Shown here in pieces: positions 56,165 to 64,000 of a stretch of DNA of 64,000 nucleotides (within the stretch, counting starts at the first letter, position 1; every line of letters starts with the position of its first letter). The notes below the pieces were generated by a model. It was not told the origin of the DNA and did no database searches. It worked only from the letters and a program-made list of their open reading frames with translations. The position numbers and the translations under genes were made by a program. The stretch covers positions 156,864 through 220,863 of the forward strand of contig NZ_QAVX01000005.1 in NCBI RefSeq assembly GCF_003121485.1. Reading direction: 5' to 3'. This DNA comes from Dyella sp. C11. Lineage in GTDB: Bacteria; Pseudomonadota; Gammaproteobacteria; Xanthomonadales; Rhodanobacteraceae.

Positions 56165-56782
56165 ATGGCGCATGCCGGCTATGTGGTGGCGCTCACGGGC
56201 GGCATCGCTGCGGGCAAAAGCGCGGTGTCGCGACGCTTCGAAGCGCTCGGCATACATGTCTACGACGCCGACATTGCCGCACGCGAAGTGATCGCCCCGG
56301 GCTCCGAGGGGCTCGCCGCCATCGTGCAACATTTCGGTGCCGGCGTTCTCGATGCCACCGGGCAACTCGACCGCGCCGCCATGCGCCAGCGCGTGTTCGG
56401 CAACGATGTCGAACGTCGCGCCCTGGAAGCCATCACGCATCCGCGCGTGCGCGCTTGGCTACACGAGCGGGTCATGGCGGATCAAGGCGTGTACTGCATG
56501 CTCGCCATTCCGCTCTTCGCGGAAAACCACGATCACTATCGCTGGGTGGATCGCGTACTGGTGGTCGATGCGCCGGAATCGGTGCAGCTTGAGCGACTGA
56601 TGCGTCGCGATGGCATCGACGAATCCCTCGCGCACCGCATGATCGACCGCCAGGCACGTCGCGAACAACGCCTGGCATTGGCCCACGATGTGATTGAAAA
56701 CAACGGTGACGAGTCAGCGCTGGACCACGCCGTCGCCGCGCTGCATGCGCGCTACGAAGCGCTTGCGCAGGCGAAACACTGA
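56165..56782 (+). CDS. coaE: Dephospho-CoA kinase
   Basis: A 205-residue P-loop kinase that performs the last step of coenzyme A synthesis. Walker A is LTGGIAAGKSAVSR, the dephospho-CoA block is DADIAAREVIAPGSEG and HPRVRAW, and VLVVDAPESVQLERLMRRDG fits the LID region. The start is the ATG two bases after pilD; pilD-coaE is the standard order in gammaproteobacteria. It converges with the Nudix gene, eight bases separating the stops. Confidence 0.97.
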   Translation: MAHAGYVVALTGGIAAGKSAVSRRFEALGIHVYDADIAAREVIAPGSEGLAAIVQHFGAGVLDATGQLDRAAMRQRVFGNDVERRALEAITHPRVRAWLHERVMADQGVYCMLAIPLFAENHDHYRWVDRVLVVDAPESVQLERLMRRDGIDESLAHRMIDRQARREQRLALAHDVIENNGDESALDHAVAALHARYEALAQAKH

Positions 56783-56789
56783 CACAGCT

Positions 56790-57737
56790 TCACCAGAAGC
56801 CGCGGATACCCGCCACGCCCTGCCCACCCATTTGCCGCGCCTGTGCTTCCTGCTTGTGCGTCATGCCGCCCAACGCATAGACGGGCACAGCGGCCGTGCT
56901 GACCTGTTGTTCGAACGCCGGCCACCCTAACGGCTTGGCATCAGGATGCGTCGCTGTCGTCGCCACCGGCGACAGCGTGGCGAAGTCGGCGACCTGCACG
57001 GCACGCGCCAGATCGTCCACGCTGTGGCAACTGGCACCAACCCATTGGGTGACGGGCAGCGGGCGCTCTTCGCAGGCGGCGAGTTGCGCAGCCTTGAGCT
57101 GCACACCCATGCCATCGCCCAGATCTCGTGCGCCATCGATATCGCCGCTGAGCAAAAGATGGGCGCCACGGGCGCGCGCTTCGGGCAATAGTCGCGCGGC
57201 CAATGCCCGCACGGACTCGATGGGCCAGGATGGAAAGCGAAGAAGAATGAGTCGTTCGCCGGAAGCAATGGCTGCGCTGACACGACGCTGCCAGCCATCG
57301 ATGTCTTCCGGAACGTCCGGCGTGATCAGGTAGCGCGTTGGCAGCTGCAACGCGCGCAGGATGTGTTGGTCCGCCGGTGCCAGCATGGCCAGGTCGACCT
57401 CGGCAGGCAGGCACCATTGAAGCGCCTGCCCATCAAGGGAGGCCGGTTCACCCGACCACTCGCGCACGATGCGTGCATCGAGCAACAGCGATCGTTCGCC
57501 GTAGTGCCAGGGCACACGAATCAGCGGTTCGCCGGCAACGGCAACCACGCCAAGCTCTTCATGCAATTCGCGGGCAAGGCCGTCGACCGGCGCTTCGCCG
57601 GCTTCCAGCTTGCCGCCAGGGAATTCCCACAGGCCCGCCAGGTGTTTGCCGGGCGGGCGTTGCGCGAGCAGAACGCGTCCCGCCGCATCGAGCATGACGC
57701 CAGCCATCACATGCATGGCGACCGTCGGAGCGGGCAT
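56790..57737 (-). CDS. Nudix hydrolase fused to a thiamine-phosphate-synthase-like domain
   Basis: A 315-residue fusion. Residues 1-130 are a MutT-type Nudix hydrolase with the box GGKLEAGEAPVDGLARELHEELGV, preceded by GLWEFPGG, which should remove oxidised nucleotides such as 8-oxo-dGTP. From residue 140 (LPTRYLITPD) to the end is a ThiE/TenI-like half-barrel with HLLLSGDI, VGASCHS and ALGGM near its end. MutT-TenI fusions are known in Pseudomonas and Xanthomonas. I chose the ATG at 57737; a TTG two codons upstream is possible. It is last in the lgt-thyA-folA run. Confidence 0.9.
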   Translation of the reverse strand: MPAPTVAMHVMAGVMLDAAGRVLLAQRPPGKHLAGLWEFPGGKLEAGEAPVDGLARELHEELGVVAVAGEPLIRVPWHYGERSLLLDARIVREWSGEPASLDGQALQWCLPAEVDLAMLAPADQHILRALQLPTRYLITPDVPEDIDGWQRRVSAAIASGERLILLRFPSWPIESVRALAARLLPEARARGAHLLLSGDIDGARDLGDGMGVQLKAAQLAACEERPLPVTQWVGASCHSVDDLARAVQVADFATLSPVATTATHPDAKPLGWPAFEQQVSTAAVPVYALGGMTHKQEAQARQMGGQGVAGIRGFW

Positions 57738-57749
57738 GCGCAAGGTCGC

Positions 57750-58238
57750 TCAGTCGTTGCGGATGTACTCGACCATGTCGAAGTCGTAGGCGTGGCTCTC
57801 GTCTTTCTTGTGGTGCACGCGGGAGACTTCGGTCCAGTCACTGAAGTGCACGCCCGGGAAGAAGGTATCGGCACCTTCCACGGCGGCGTTGACCCAGGTG
57901 AGGTACAGGCGCTGCGCCTTCGGCAAGGCCTCGGTGTAGACCTCACCGCCACCCACCACCATCAGGCCGGTGCCGCTCGCGCGGGCCACGCCTTCGGCCA
58001 GCGAACGCACGGTGATCTGGCCCGGGAACGGCGCCTCGTGCTTGCGGCTCAGGACAAGATTGGTGCGGTCCGGCAGGGGGCGGCCAATCGCCACGGCCGT
58101 GTTGTAGCCCATCAGCACGTACTTGCCGAGCGTGAGCTCCTTGAACCAGCGCAAGTCGTCCGGCAGGTGCCAGGGCAACTGGCCCTTGCGGCCAATGGCG
58201 AAGTTCTCATCCAGCGCGGCAATCAGCGAAATAGCCAT
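57750..58238 (-). CDS. folA: Dihydrofolate reductase
   Basis: A 162-residue reductase that regenerates tetrahydrofolate from the dihydrofolate made by ThyA. ALDENFAIGRKGQLPWHLPDDLRWFK carries (in parts) the Met20-loop-equivalent and the catalytic Asp (PDDLRWF). GRPLPDRTNLVLSR is present, and VVGGGEVYTEALP fits the cofactor site. Where E. coli has GRHT (Arg44 holds the NADPH 2'-phosphate) this protein has GYNT. AAGGA lies seven bases before the ATG. A stem-loop (CGCGACGCC/GGCGTCGCG, 58274-58298) lies in the gap to thyA. Confidence 0.95.
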   Translation of the reverse strand: MAISLIAALDENFAIGRKGQLPWHLPDDLRWFKELTLGKYVLMGYNTAVAIGRPLPDRTNLVLSRKHEAPFPGQITVRSLAEGVARASGTGLMVVGGGEVYTEALPKAQRLYLTWVNAAVEGADTFFPGVHFSDWTEVSRVHHKKDESHAYDFDMVEYIRND

Positions 58239-58354
58239 GGAAATCCTTGAATCATCGACAATTATTGACCCCTCGCGACGCCAGCCACGGGCGTCGCGCG
58301 GCGCCGATCTTAGCAGGATGCGAGGGTTATCCCTGCATGGCCTTTCGTAGAGGA

Positions 58355-59131
58355 CTACACCGCCACCGGCGCCTTGATGGCGCCATGCGGCTCGTACCCC
58401 ACGATGGCGACATCCTCGTAGCGGAAATCGAAAATCGACTTCACGTCCGGGTTCAATTGCAGCCGTGGCAGCGGGCGGGGCTCGCGCGTCAGCTGCAAAC
58501 GGGCTTGTTCCACGTGGTTGTTGTACAGGTGGGCATCGCCCAGCGTGTGTACGAAATCGCCCACGCCAAGGTTGCATACCTGCGCAATCATGTGGGTGAG
58601 CAAGGCATAGCTGGCGATGTTGAACGGCACGCCCAGGAAAATGTCGCCAGAACGCTGGTAGAGCTGACAGCTGAGCTTGCCGTCGGCCACGTAGAACTGG
58701 AACAGCGCATGGCACGGCATCAACGCCATTTTCGGCAGCTCGCCCACGTTCCAGGCACTTACTACCAGGCGACGTGAATCGGGGTTTCGCTTGATCTCGT
58801 CTACCACCCAGCGAATCTGATCCACCACGCTGCCATCCGCGACGGGCCACGCACGCCATTGCTGGCCGTAGACCGGGCCCAGGTTGCCCTGTTCGTCGGC
58901 CCATTCGTCCCAGATGCTGACGCCGTTGTCCTTGAGATAGGCGATGTTGGTGTCGCCCTGCAGGAACCAGATCAGCTCGTGGATGATCGACTTCAGGTGC
59001 AGCTTCTTCGTGGTCACCAGCGGAAACCCCTCCGCCAGGTTGAAGCGCATCTGCCAGCCGAACACGCTACGCGTGCCGGTGCCCGTGCGATCGGCCTTTT
59101 CAGTGCCGTGTTCGAGCACGTGCTGCAGCAA
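58355..59131 (-). CDS. thyA: Thymidylate synthase, start region disrupted by a stop codon
   Basis: A thymidylate synthase (dUMP to dTMP) whose body is intact: [16 protein letters not shown], the nucleophile Cys in [29 protein letters not shown] and GDAHLYNNH. The frame can start only at a TTG (59131), giving 258 residues. Directly upstream, in frame, are GAC, CTC, then TAA, GCC, CGC and a GTG (59149) with AAGGA seven bases before it, inside the end of lgt. Read through, that would give M-R-A-stop-L-D-L-L, where family members have M-x-x-Y-L-D/E-L; the full count would be 264, as in E. coli. So codon 4 (Tyr) appears changed to TAA. Expression may depend on the TTG, or the base may be an error. 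Confidence 0.85.
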   Translation of the reverse strand: MLQHVLEHGTEKADRTGTGTRSVFGWQMRFNLAEGFPLVTTKKLHLKSIIHELIWFLQGDTNIAYLKDNGVSIWDEWADEQGNLGPVYGQQWRAWPVADGSVVDQIRWVVDEIKRNPDSRRLVVSAWNVGELPKMALMPCHALFQFYVADGKLSCQLYQRSGDIFLGVPFNIASYALLTHMIAQVCNLGVGDFVHTLGDAHLYNNHVEQARLQLTREPRPLPRLQLNPDVKSIFDFRYEDVAIVGYEPHGAIKAPVAV

Positions 59132-59152
59132 GTCGAGTTAGGCGCGCACGGT

Positions 59153-60043
59153 TTATTCCTTGGTCGGCAGCGAAACGTTGTACAGGCGCATGGTCGGCGC
59201 ATTCCGCGACATCACCACCAGCACCACGCCAATAAGCACCAGCGGCAGCGACTGGATCTGGCCCATGGTGAGCCAGCCCCAGGCGAGATAACCAAGCTGC
59301 GGATCGGGCACGCGCACGAACTCCACGCCGAAACGGAAGCAGCCATACATCAGCGCAAACAGGCCGGAAATCAGATAGCGCGGGCGCGGCTTGAGCGACA
59401 CCAGGAACAGCACGGAGAACATCACCACGCCCTCCAGCAGCATTTCGTAAAGCTGGGAAGGATGACGCGGCAGGCCACCAAACTGCGCCAGCGCGGCCTG
59501 CCACTGCGGATGCGTGGTTGCCCAATCGACGTCGGCGGACTTGGCGTTGGGGAAAATCATCGCCCACGGCACCGTGCCCGGCTTGCCCCACAACTCGCCA
59601 TTGATGAAGTTGCCAAGGCGACCCAGGCCCAGGCCAATCGGCACCAGCGGGGCGACGAAATCCACGGTATCGAAGAAGTGCATCTTGTTGCGGCGGGACC
59701 ACCAGAGACCGGCCGTCAGCACGCCGAGCAGACCACCGTGGAAGCTCATGCCGCCATCCCATACGCGGAACAGCGCCAGCGGATCGGTCCAGATCCAGTG
59801 GATGTCGGCGTAGAACAGCATGTACCAGATGCGGCCACCGATGATCACACCCATCATCACGTAGAACGCCAGGTCGCCCAGCGCATCGCGACTGACCGGC
59901 AGCCGGCCCCGCTGACGGCGGTATTCGGCAACCAGCCACGCCCCCAGGAAACCGCCCAGATACATCAAGCCGTACCAGTGGATCTGCAGTGGCCCCAGCT
60001 TGATAGCCACGGGATTAAAGGCGACGGTGAAGGGCTCGATCAT
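59153..60043 (-). CDS. lgt: Prolipoprotein diacylglyceryl transferase
   Basis: A 296-residue inner-membrane enzyme that puts diacylglycerol on the lipobox cysteine of prolipoproteins, the first step of lipoprotein maturation. Seven membrane segments are visible. The catalytic arginine region [14 protein letters not shown] and the [11 protein letters not shown] block near residue 22 are present, as is [13 protein letters not shown]. It is the first gene of the run lgt-thyA-folA-Nudix; its last codons contain the ribosome site of thyA. Confidence 0.96.
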   Translation of the reverse strand: MIEPFTVAFNPVAIKLGPLQIHWYGLMYLGGFLGAWLVAEYRRQRGRLPVSRDALGDLAFYVMMGVIIGGRIWYMLFYADIHWIWTDPLALFRVWDGGMSFHGGLLGVLTAGLWWSRRNKMHFFDTVDFVAPLVPIGLGLGRLGNFINGELWGKPGTVPWAMIFPNAKSADVDWATTHPQWQAALAQFGGLPRHPSQLYEMLLEGVVMFSVLFLVSLKPRPRYLISGLFALMYGCFRFGVEFVRVPDPQLGYLAWGWLTMGQIQSLPLVLIGVVLVVMSRNAPTMRLYNVSLPTKE

Positions 60044-60385
60044 GGATTGGCGGATGGCGGCAAAACGCCAGTGTAGCGGGCCACGCCCGCACTACGCACC
60101 GGGCGCGGACCGACGCCGCCAAGGTGGTGCCTGACAAGGCCTCACGAGGCCGGCGTCTCAAAAATCAAGCGAAATTGCGCACAAAACGAACTATCACCTG
60201 ACTGTTTCATTAGGGTTGCACCTACACGTCACTTTGTTTTAACTTCGGGATTACATCGCCTGTCCCCCAAGCCCGGCGATGCCACGGCACGGTCCCCTTC
60301 CCCAGGGCAAACGCGCCATCCCCATACCCAGATGTCCAGCCCTCGCGAGCTGGCTGATGGCTATTTTTTGTTCGGAGTTTCAACG
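60044..60385 (+). promoter_or_regulatory. Upstream region of TonB-dependent receptor gene
   Basis: A 342-base gap between the divergent lgt and receptor genes, AT-richer in the middle. TTGCAC (60216-60221) followed after 17 bases by TTAACT (60239-60244) is a weak promoter candidate; a long 5' leader of over 100 bases would follow. CGGAG at 60373-60377 is the ribosome site of the receptor gene. Confidence 0.35.
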
Positions 60386-63259
60386 ATGAAGCAAAAGACC
60401 CTGCTGGCTACTGCCATCGCCGCAGCGCTCGTGCTGCAGACGTGGTCGGTGGCCGCACAGGACGCTGCCCCGGCCCAGGCTGACCAGGCCAAGAGCCTCG
60501 AGACGGTTACCGTTACCGGTTCGCGCATTCGCAGCGTGGACGTGGAAACCTCGCAGCCCGTGTTCACCATGGACAAGGCCGCGATCAAGGCCACCGGCCT
60601 GACCAACGTCAACGACATCCTGGCCCGCATGCCCTCCATGGGCACGCCGGACATCACCCCGCAGGACACGCTGTCCTCGGGCGCTGACGTCGGCGGTCGC
60701 TACGTCAACATCCGCAACCTCGGCTCCAACCGCACCCTGGTGCTGGTCAATGGCCGTCGCTGGAGCACCAGCCTCTCGGGCCTGACCGACCTGTCGACCA
60801 TCCCCGTCTCGATGATTGAGCGCATCGACGTCCTCAAGGACGGCGCCTCCTCCATCTACGGCTCCGACGCCATCGGCGGCGTGGTGAACATCATCACCAA
60901 GGAGAAGTTCGACGGCGCCGAAGCCAACGTCTACTACGGCCAGAACGGCAAGGGCGACGGCGAGACGACCAACTACGACTTCACCTGGGGTCACTCGACC
61001 GAGAAGAACTCCATCATCGTCGGCGCGGCGTACCAGAACACCGATCCGATGTGGAACAGCGAGCGTCCGGAAACCGACTACGCCTACGGTCCGCGCCACC
61101 CGCTGGACGGTTACAGCGGCACCGGCCCGTACGGCCGCATCATCGATCCGACCACCGGCAAGCAGATTGCGATCAACCAGGGCACGTCTGGCACGAGCCC
61201 GGCCGATTACCACGCCTACACCGGCGCAGTGTCTGATTCGTACAACACGCAGAACGACATGACGTTCCGCGCCGGCACGAAGCTGAAGAACATCTTCGTG
61301 CAGGACCGCTACAAGCTCACCGACAACATCACCCTGCACGGCCTGGCCAGCTACAGCTCGCGCGACACCTCGTCGCAGCTGGCCGGCTACCCGCTGTCCA
61401 CCGGTGGCACCGGCGTGGTGATCTCGGGTGAGAACGCCTACAACCCGTTCCCGGGCCAGGACCTGTCGTTCTACCGCCGCACGGTGGAACTGCCCCGCAT
61501 CACCGATGCGCAGTCCAACCTCGCCCACATCGACCTGGGCGCGGAAGGCTACTTCCAGTTCCTCAACCATGACTGGAGCTGGGATGCCGGCTGGACCTAC
61601 TCGGCGAACAAGATCCGCCAGGTCGGTTCGGGCAACCTGAACCTCGAAAACCTGCAGAACGTCCTCGGCCCGACGACCATGATCAACGGTCAGGTCGCCT
61701 GCGCCAGCGCCGCTGCCCGCGCCGCCGGTTGCGTGCCGTGGAACATCCTGGCTGGCCCGGGTTCGGCCAACCAGCAGATCCTGAACTACGTCAACTACAT
61801 CGAGACGAACCGTCAGGCCAGCTACACCTCCGACTGGACCGCCAACGTGTCCGGCGGCCTGTTCGACCTGCCGGCCGGCACGGTCAACCTGGCTGTGGGC
61901 GTGGAACACCGTGGCGAGAAGGGCGACTACCGTCCGGACGCCCTGGTTTCCGCCGGTGGCACCACCGACCTGGCCGCTGCGCCGACCACCGGTGCGTACA
62001 ACACCAACGAAGCGTACGCCGAGCTCGACGTGCCGCTGCTGCGTGACCTGCCGGGTGCGCAGGAGCTGGGCATCAACGTCGCCTCGCGTTACTCGCACTA
62101 CAGCAACTTCGGCAGCACCACCAACAACAAGTACAGCTTCCGCTGGCGTCCGTTCGCGGACCTGCTGGTCCGTGGCACCTACGCCAACGGCTTCCGCGCG
62201 CCGACCCTCAGCGATCTGTACGGCGGTGCCAGCCAGAGCTTCGAAACCTTCCTCGATCCGTGCGACAGCAACTACGGTGCCGCCGCCACGAACTCGCAGG
62301 TCAAGGCACGCTGCACGGCCGCTGGCGTTCCGGCGAACTACACCCAGGTGCAGAGCACCACGGGCAAGCCGATCACCAGCGCCAACGGCAGCCAGACCCC
62401 GGTCGCGTTCATCTCTGGCTCCAACCCGAACCTGCAGCCGGAAACGTCCATCACCCGCACGCTGGGCTTCGTGTACAGCCCGCACCAGGTGGAAGGTCTG
62501 GACTTCACGGTCGACTACTACAACATCTACGTGAAGAACATCATCTCGTCGGTGGATGCGCAGTCGATCCTGAACTACTGCTACGTGCAGAACGACCCGT
62601 CCTTCTGCAGCCGCTTCACCCGCGCCGCTGCGGCTGACCCGGTCACGGGCCTGGCCGCCGGTTCGGTGAGCCAGCTCAACGAAAGCCTGGCTAACCTGGG
62701 CACGCTGAAGACCGAAGGCTACGACGTCGGTATCCATTACCGTCTGCCGGAAACCTCGTTCGGCCGCTTCCGCATCGCTTCGGACAGCACCTACCTGACC
62801 AAGTACCAGACCACCGCCGGTCCGGGTGCCATTCCGGAAGACACCGTGGGCTTCATGAGCGGCGAAGACGGCATGTACCGCCTGCGTTCGAACCTGCAGG
62901 TGGATTGGGACTTCCGTGAGTTCGGCGCCAGCTGGACCGTGCGTTACTACTCGGGCCTGAAGGACACCTGCTACGACAACACCCCGGGTGCCTACGTCGA
63001 GTGCTCCTCGCCGAACTACACCAACCCCTGGTGGGGCGTGTACGGCATGAGCCAGAAGGGCTCGGTGGCGTTCAACGACGCGCAGTTCCGTTACACCGCT
63101 CCGTGGAAGGGTACGTTCACCGTTGGCGTGAACAACATCTTCAACAAGAAGGGCCCGTACTACTACTCGGTTACGACCACCGGTACCGGCAGCTCGCCGT
63201 ACAACCCGGCGTTCGACATCGACCGTTACTGGTACGTGTCGTACAACCAGAAGTTCTAA
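60386..63259 (+). CDS. TonB-dependent outer-membrane receptor
   Basis: A 957-residue receptor. A signal peptide ([20 protein letters not shown]) ends at AQD. TonB box-like [10 protein letters not shown] follows, then the plug (residues about 50-180, with [42 protein letters not shown] in parts) and a 22-strand barrel ending in the outer-membrane C-terminal phenylalanine (SYNQKF). The [16 protein letters not shown] and [13 protein letters not shown] pattern is that of the large receptor families of Xanthomonadales and Caulobacter, often used for glycans or peptides. The substrate cannot be told, and no transport or enzyme genes adjoin. I chose the ATG at 60386 with CGGAG ahead of it. Confidence 0.93.
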   Translation: MKQKTLLATAIAAALVLQTWSVAAQDAAPAQADQAKSLETVTVTGSRIRSVDVETSQPVFTMDKAAIKATGLTNVNDILARMPSMGTPDITPQDTLSSGADVGGRYVNIRNLGSNRTLVLVNGRRWSTSLSGLTDLSTIPVSMIERIDVLKDGASSIYGSDAIGGVVNIITKEKFDGAEANVYYGQNGKGDGETTNYDFTWGHSTEKNSIIVGAAYQNTDPMWNSERPETDYAYGPRHPLDGYSGTGPYGRIIDPTTGKQIAINQGTSGTSPADYHAYTGAVSDSYNTQNDMTFRAGTKLKNIFVQDRYKLTDNITLHGLASYSSRDTSSQLAGYPLSTGGTGVVISGENAYNPFPGQDLSFYRRTVELPRITDAQSNLAHIDLGAEGYFQFLNHDWSWDAGWTYSANKIRQVGSGNLNLENLQNVLGPTTMINGQVACASAAARAAGCVPWNILAGPGSANQQILNYVNYIETNRQASYTSDWTANVSGGLFDLPAGTVNLAVGVEHRGEKGDYRPDALVSAGGTTDLAAAPTTGAYNTNEAYAELDVPLLRDLPGAQELGINVASRYSHYSNFGSTTNNKYSFRWRPFADLLVRGTYANGFRAPTLSDLYGGASQSFETFLDPCDSNYGAAATNSQVKARCTAAGVPANYTQVQSTTGKPITSANGSQTPVAFISGSNPNLQPETSITRTLGFVYSPHQVEGLDFTVDYYNIYVKNIISSVDAQSILNYCYVQNDPSFCSRFTRAAAADPVTGLAAGSVSQLNESLANLGTLKTEGYDVGIHYRLPETSFGRFRIASDSTYLTKYQTTAGPGAIPEDTVGFMSGEDGMYRLRSNLQVDWDFREFGASWTVRYYSGLKDTCYDNTPGAYVECSSPNYTNPWWGVYGMSQKGSVAFNDAQFRYTAPWKGTFTVGVNNIFNKKGPYYYSVTTTGTGSSPYNPAFDIDRYWYVSYNQKF

Positions 63260-63282
63260 TCTCGAAAGAGAACAGCACTTCG

Positions 63283-63312
63283 AAAAGGCGGGCCTTCGGG
63301 CCCGCTTTTTTT
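63283..63312 (+). terminator. Terminator of receptor gene
   Basis: GCGGGCC and GGCCCGC pair around a TTCG tetraloop (63288-63305), with A before and seven T after. Confidence 0.95.
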
Positions 63313-63368
63313 ATGCGTTGATGACATGCCTGGAAGCAAGCCGATGGAGCATCGGCAGCATGTCGAGA

Positions 63369-63428
63369 TGTCGCGTACAGGGTGCGCTCCCACGCCGCTT
63401 CTTGTGGGAGCGCACCCTGTGCGCGACA
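63369..63428. repeat. REP-like palindromic element
   Basis: Arms of 25 bases (63369-63393 and 63404-63428) are inverted copies with one mismatch around a ten-base loop. The right arm reads GTGGGAGCGCACCCTGTGCGCGACA, which resembles the arm of the element at 5008-5091 (both have GGAGCGCAC and TGTGCGCGAC). It lies between the convergent receptor and TPM genes. Confidence 0.85.
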
Positions 63429-63432
63429 GGCG

Positions 63433-63936
63433 CTACAGGATCACCGGCCGATCCGGCAATTCATCCGGCGCATCTGCATCATTGCCAGGGAAATGCCTGA
63501 GCAAGAGTGCATGCGCTTCGGCAATGCCATCGAGACACCCCTTGCGCCACTCGCCACGAGAGAAGCTCGCCAGCATGTGATCGCGAATGGCATCCCACTC
63601 GCCTTGCGTCACCACGGCCGCCACGCCGCGGTCGGCGATGATCACCACGCGATGCTCGGCCATCAGCACGTAGAACAGCACGCCACTGTTGTGTTGCGTG
63701 TCCCACACGTGCAACTGGGCGAATACCTGTCGCGCACGACGCTCGGCATCCACGCCATCCAGCACGACACCCGGCGCAAGCCGCGCCTCGATCGCAAAGC
63801 ACACTTCACCGCGATGCTCGCGCTCGCCACGTGCAATGGCCGTGGTCATGTCATCGAGCAGGGTTTTGGGAAAGCGATGGCGCAACTGGAACCAGCCATC
63901 GAAGAGATTCATCAGCAGCCGTTGCATGCGCGACAT
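63433..63936 (-). CDS. TPM domain-containing protein
   Basis: A protein of about 167 residues with a TPM-type domain: ARGEREHRGEVCFAIEA, LHVWDTQHNSGVLFYVLMAEHRVVIIADRGV and CLDGIAEAHALLLRHFPG are the family features. It has no signal peptide, unlike the first TPM type, and matches the small cytosol-facing member that usually pairs with a YgcG-like one. The ATG at 63936 is one base past the upstream stop, with GGGGAG before it. It is the last gene of that transcript. Function is not established; such genes often accompany lemA. Confidence 0.85.
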   Translation of the reverse strand: MSRMQRLLMNLFDGWFQLRHRFPKTLLDDMTTAIARGEREHRGEVCFAIEARLAPGVVLDGVDAERRARQVFAQLHVWDTQHNSGVLFYVLMAEHRVVIIADRGVAAVVTQGEWDAIRDHMLASFSRGEWRKGCLDGIAEAHALLLRHFPGNDADAPDELPDRPVIL

Positions 63937-63937
63937 G

Positions 63938-64000
63938 TCACCAGCTCCCCGACGAACCGCCGCCACCGAAACTGCCACCGCCGCCGCTGAAGCCGCCGCC
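63938..64000 (-). CDS. C-terminal end of a TPM/YgcG-like membrane protein (partial)
   Basis: Only the last 20 codons and the TGA are inside the window; the gene extends beyond it. They encode GGGFSGGGGSFGGGGSSGSW, the glycine-rich tail usual for YgcG-type TPM proteins, which follows their last membrane segment. The usual upstream gene would be lemA. The one-base gap to the next TPM gene indicates coupling. Confidence 0.85.
   Translation of the reverse strand, partial: GGGFSGGGGSFGGGGSSGSW

Noticed and set aside
58274..58298. Terminator between thyA and folA
   Set aside because: The nine-pair stem has no T run, and the genes probably share a transcript; noted only under folA.
60380..62737. 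Minus-strand open frame (785 codons) opposite the TonB-dependent receptor
   Set aside because: Low-complexity V/R/G-rich shadow of a certain receptor gene with signal peptide and terminal Phe.

Overview
The window reads as chromosome of a high-GC gammaproteobacterium of the Xanthomonadales, most likely Rhodanobacteraceae (Dyella, Luteibacter or Rhodanobacter type). This is inferred from gene order (petABC-sspA-sspB, miaB-ybeZ-ybeY, pilB-pilC-pilD-coaE, lgt-thyA-folA), from protein character (DUF1631 protein, a long TonB-dependent receptor, a MutT/TenI Nudix fusion) and from dense GC-rich coding. No rRNA, tRNA, CRISPR array, integrase or transposase was seen.

Layout. 0.4-4.0 kb: membrane and redox housekeeping on the minus strand (acyltransferase/GNAT fusion, MarC, SDR, monothiol glutaredoxin), then an elaborate nested inverted repeat, then sodB. 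5-12 kb: purEK, a Trm112-like protein, a DUF1631 protein with nadC, a DUF3301 protein and sspAB. 12-15 kb: the cytochrome bc1 operon petABC. 15-21 kb: an HtrA-type protease, a lytic transglycosylase, miaB, a GNAT protein, ybeZ and ybeY. 21.3-22.9 kb: a two-gene polysaccharide ABC exporter (wzm/wzt type) on the opposite strand, sitting between ybeY and corC, which are normally adjacent. 23.5-26.7 kb: corC, a DUF4105 protein and corA.

26.9-56.8 kb is the most unusual part. It starts with two tandem paralogous GT-C membrane proteins resembling eukaryotic TMTC O-mannosyltransferases (membrane domain plus TPR-like tail), followed by an S9 peptidase. Next come two type IV pilin genes, each behind a good sigma-54 promoter; a third TMTC-like protein; a pilin homologue that has lost both the cleavage glycine and Glu+5; and a fourth TMTC-like protein. 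A glycan cluster follows: GT4, methyltransferase, asparagine-synthase-like amidotransferase, flippase, two GT2 enzymes, UDP-galactopyranose mutase, two more GT4, a polyprenyl-phosphate-sugar-synthase-like GT2 and a DegT aminotransferase. Part of it (about 38.8-45.1 kb) looks clearly lower in GC. Then pilB, pilC, pilD and coaE resume the type IV pilus locus. My working hypothesis is that the TMTC-like proteins and the polyprenyl-phosphate-sugar synthase form a pilin (or periplasmic protein) O-glycosylation system built into the pil locus, with an assembly-incompetent pilin-like partner. The sequence supports the parts and their order; the function is inference.

56.8-64 kb: a minus-strand group lgt-thyA-folA-Nudix, in which thyA has an in-frame TAA at what should be codon 4; a TonB-dependent receptor; and two TPM-domain genes, the upstream one cut by the window edge. 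Two REP-like palindromes of related sequence lie at about 5.05 and 63.4 kb.
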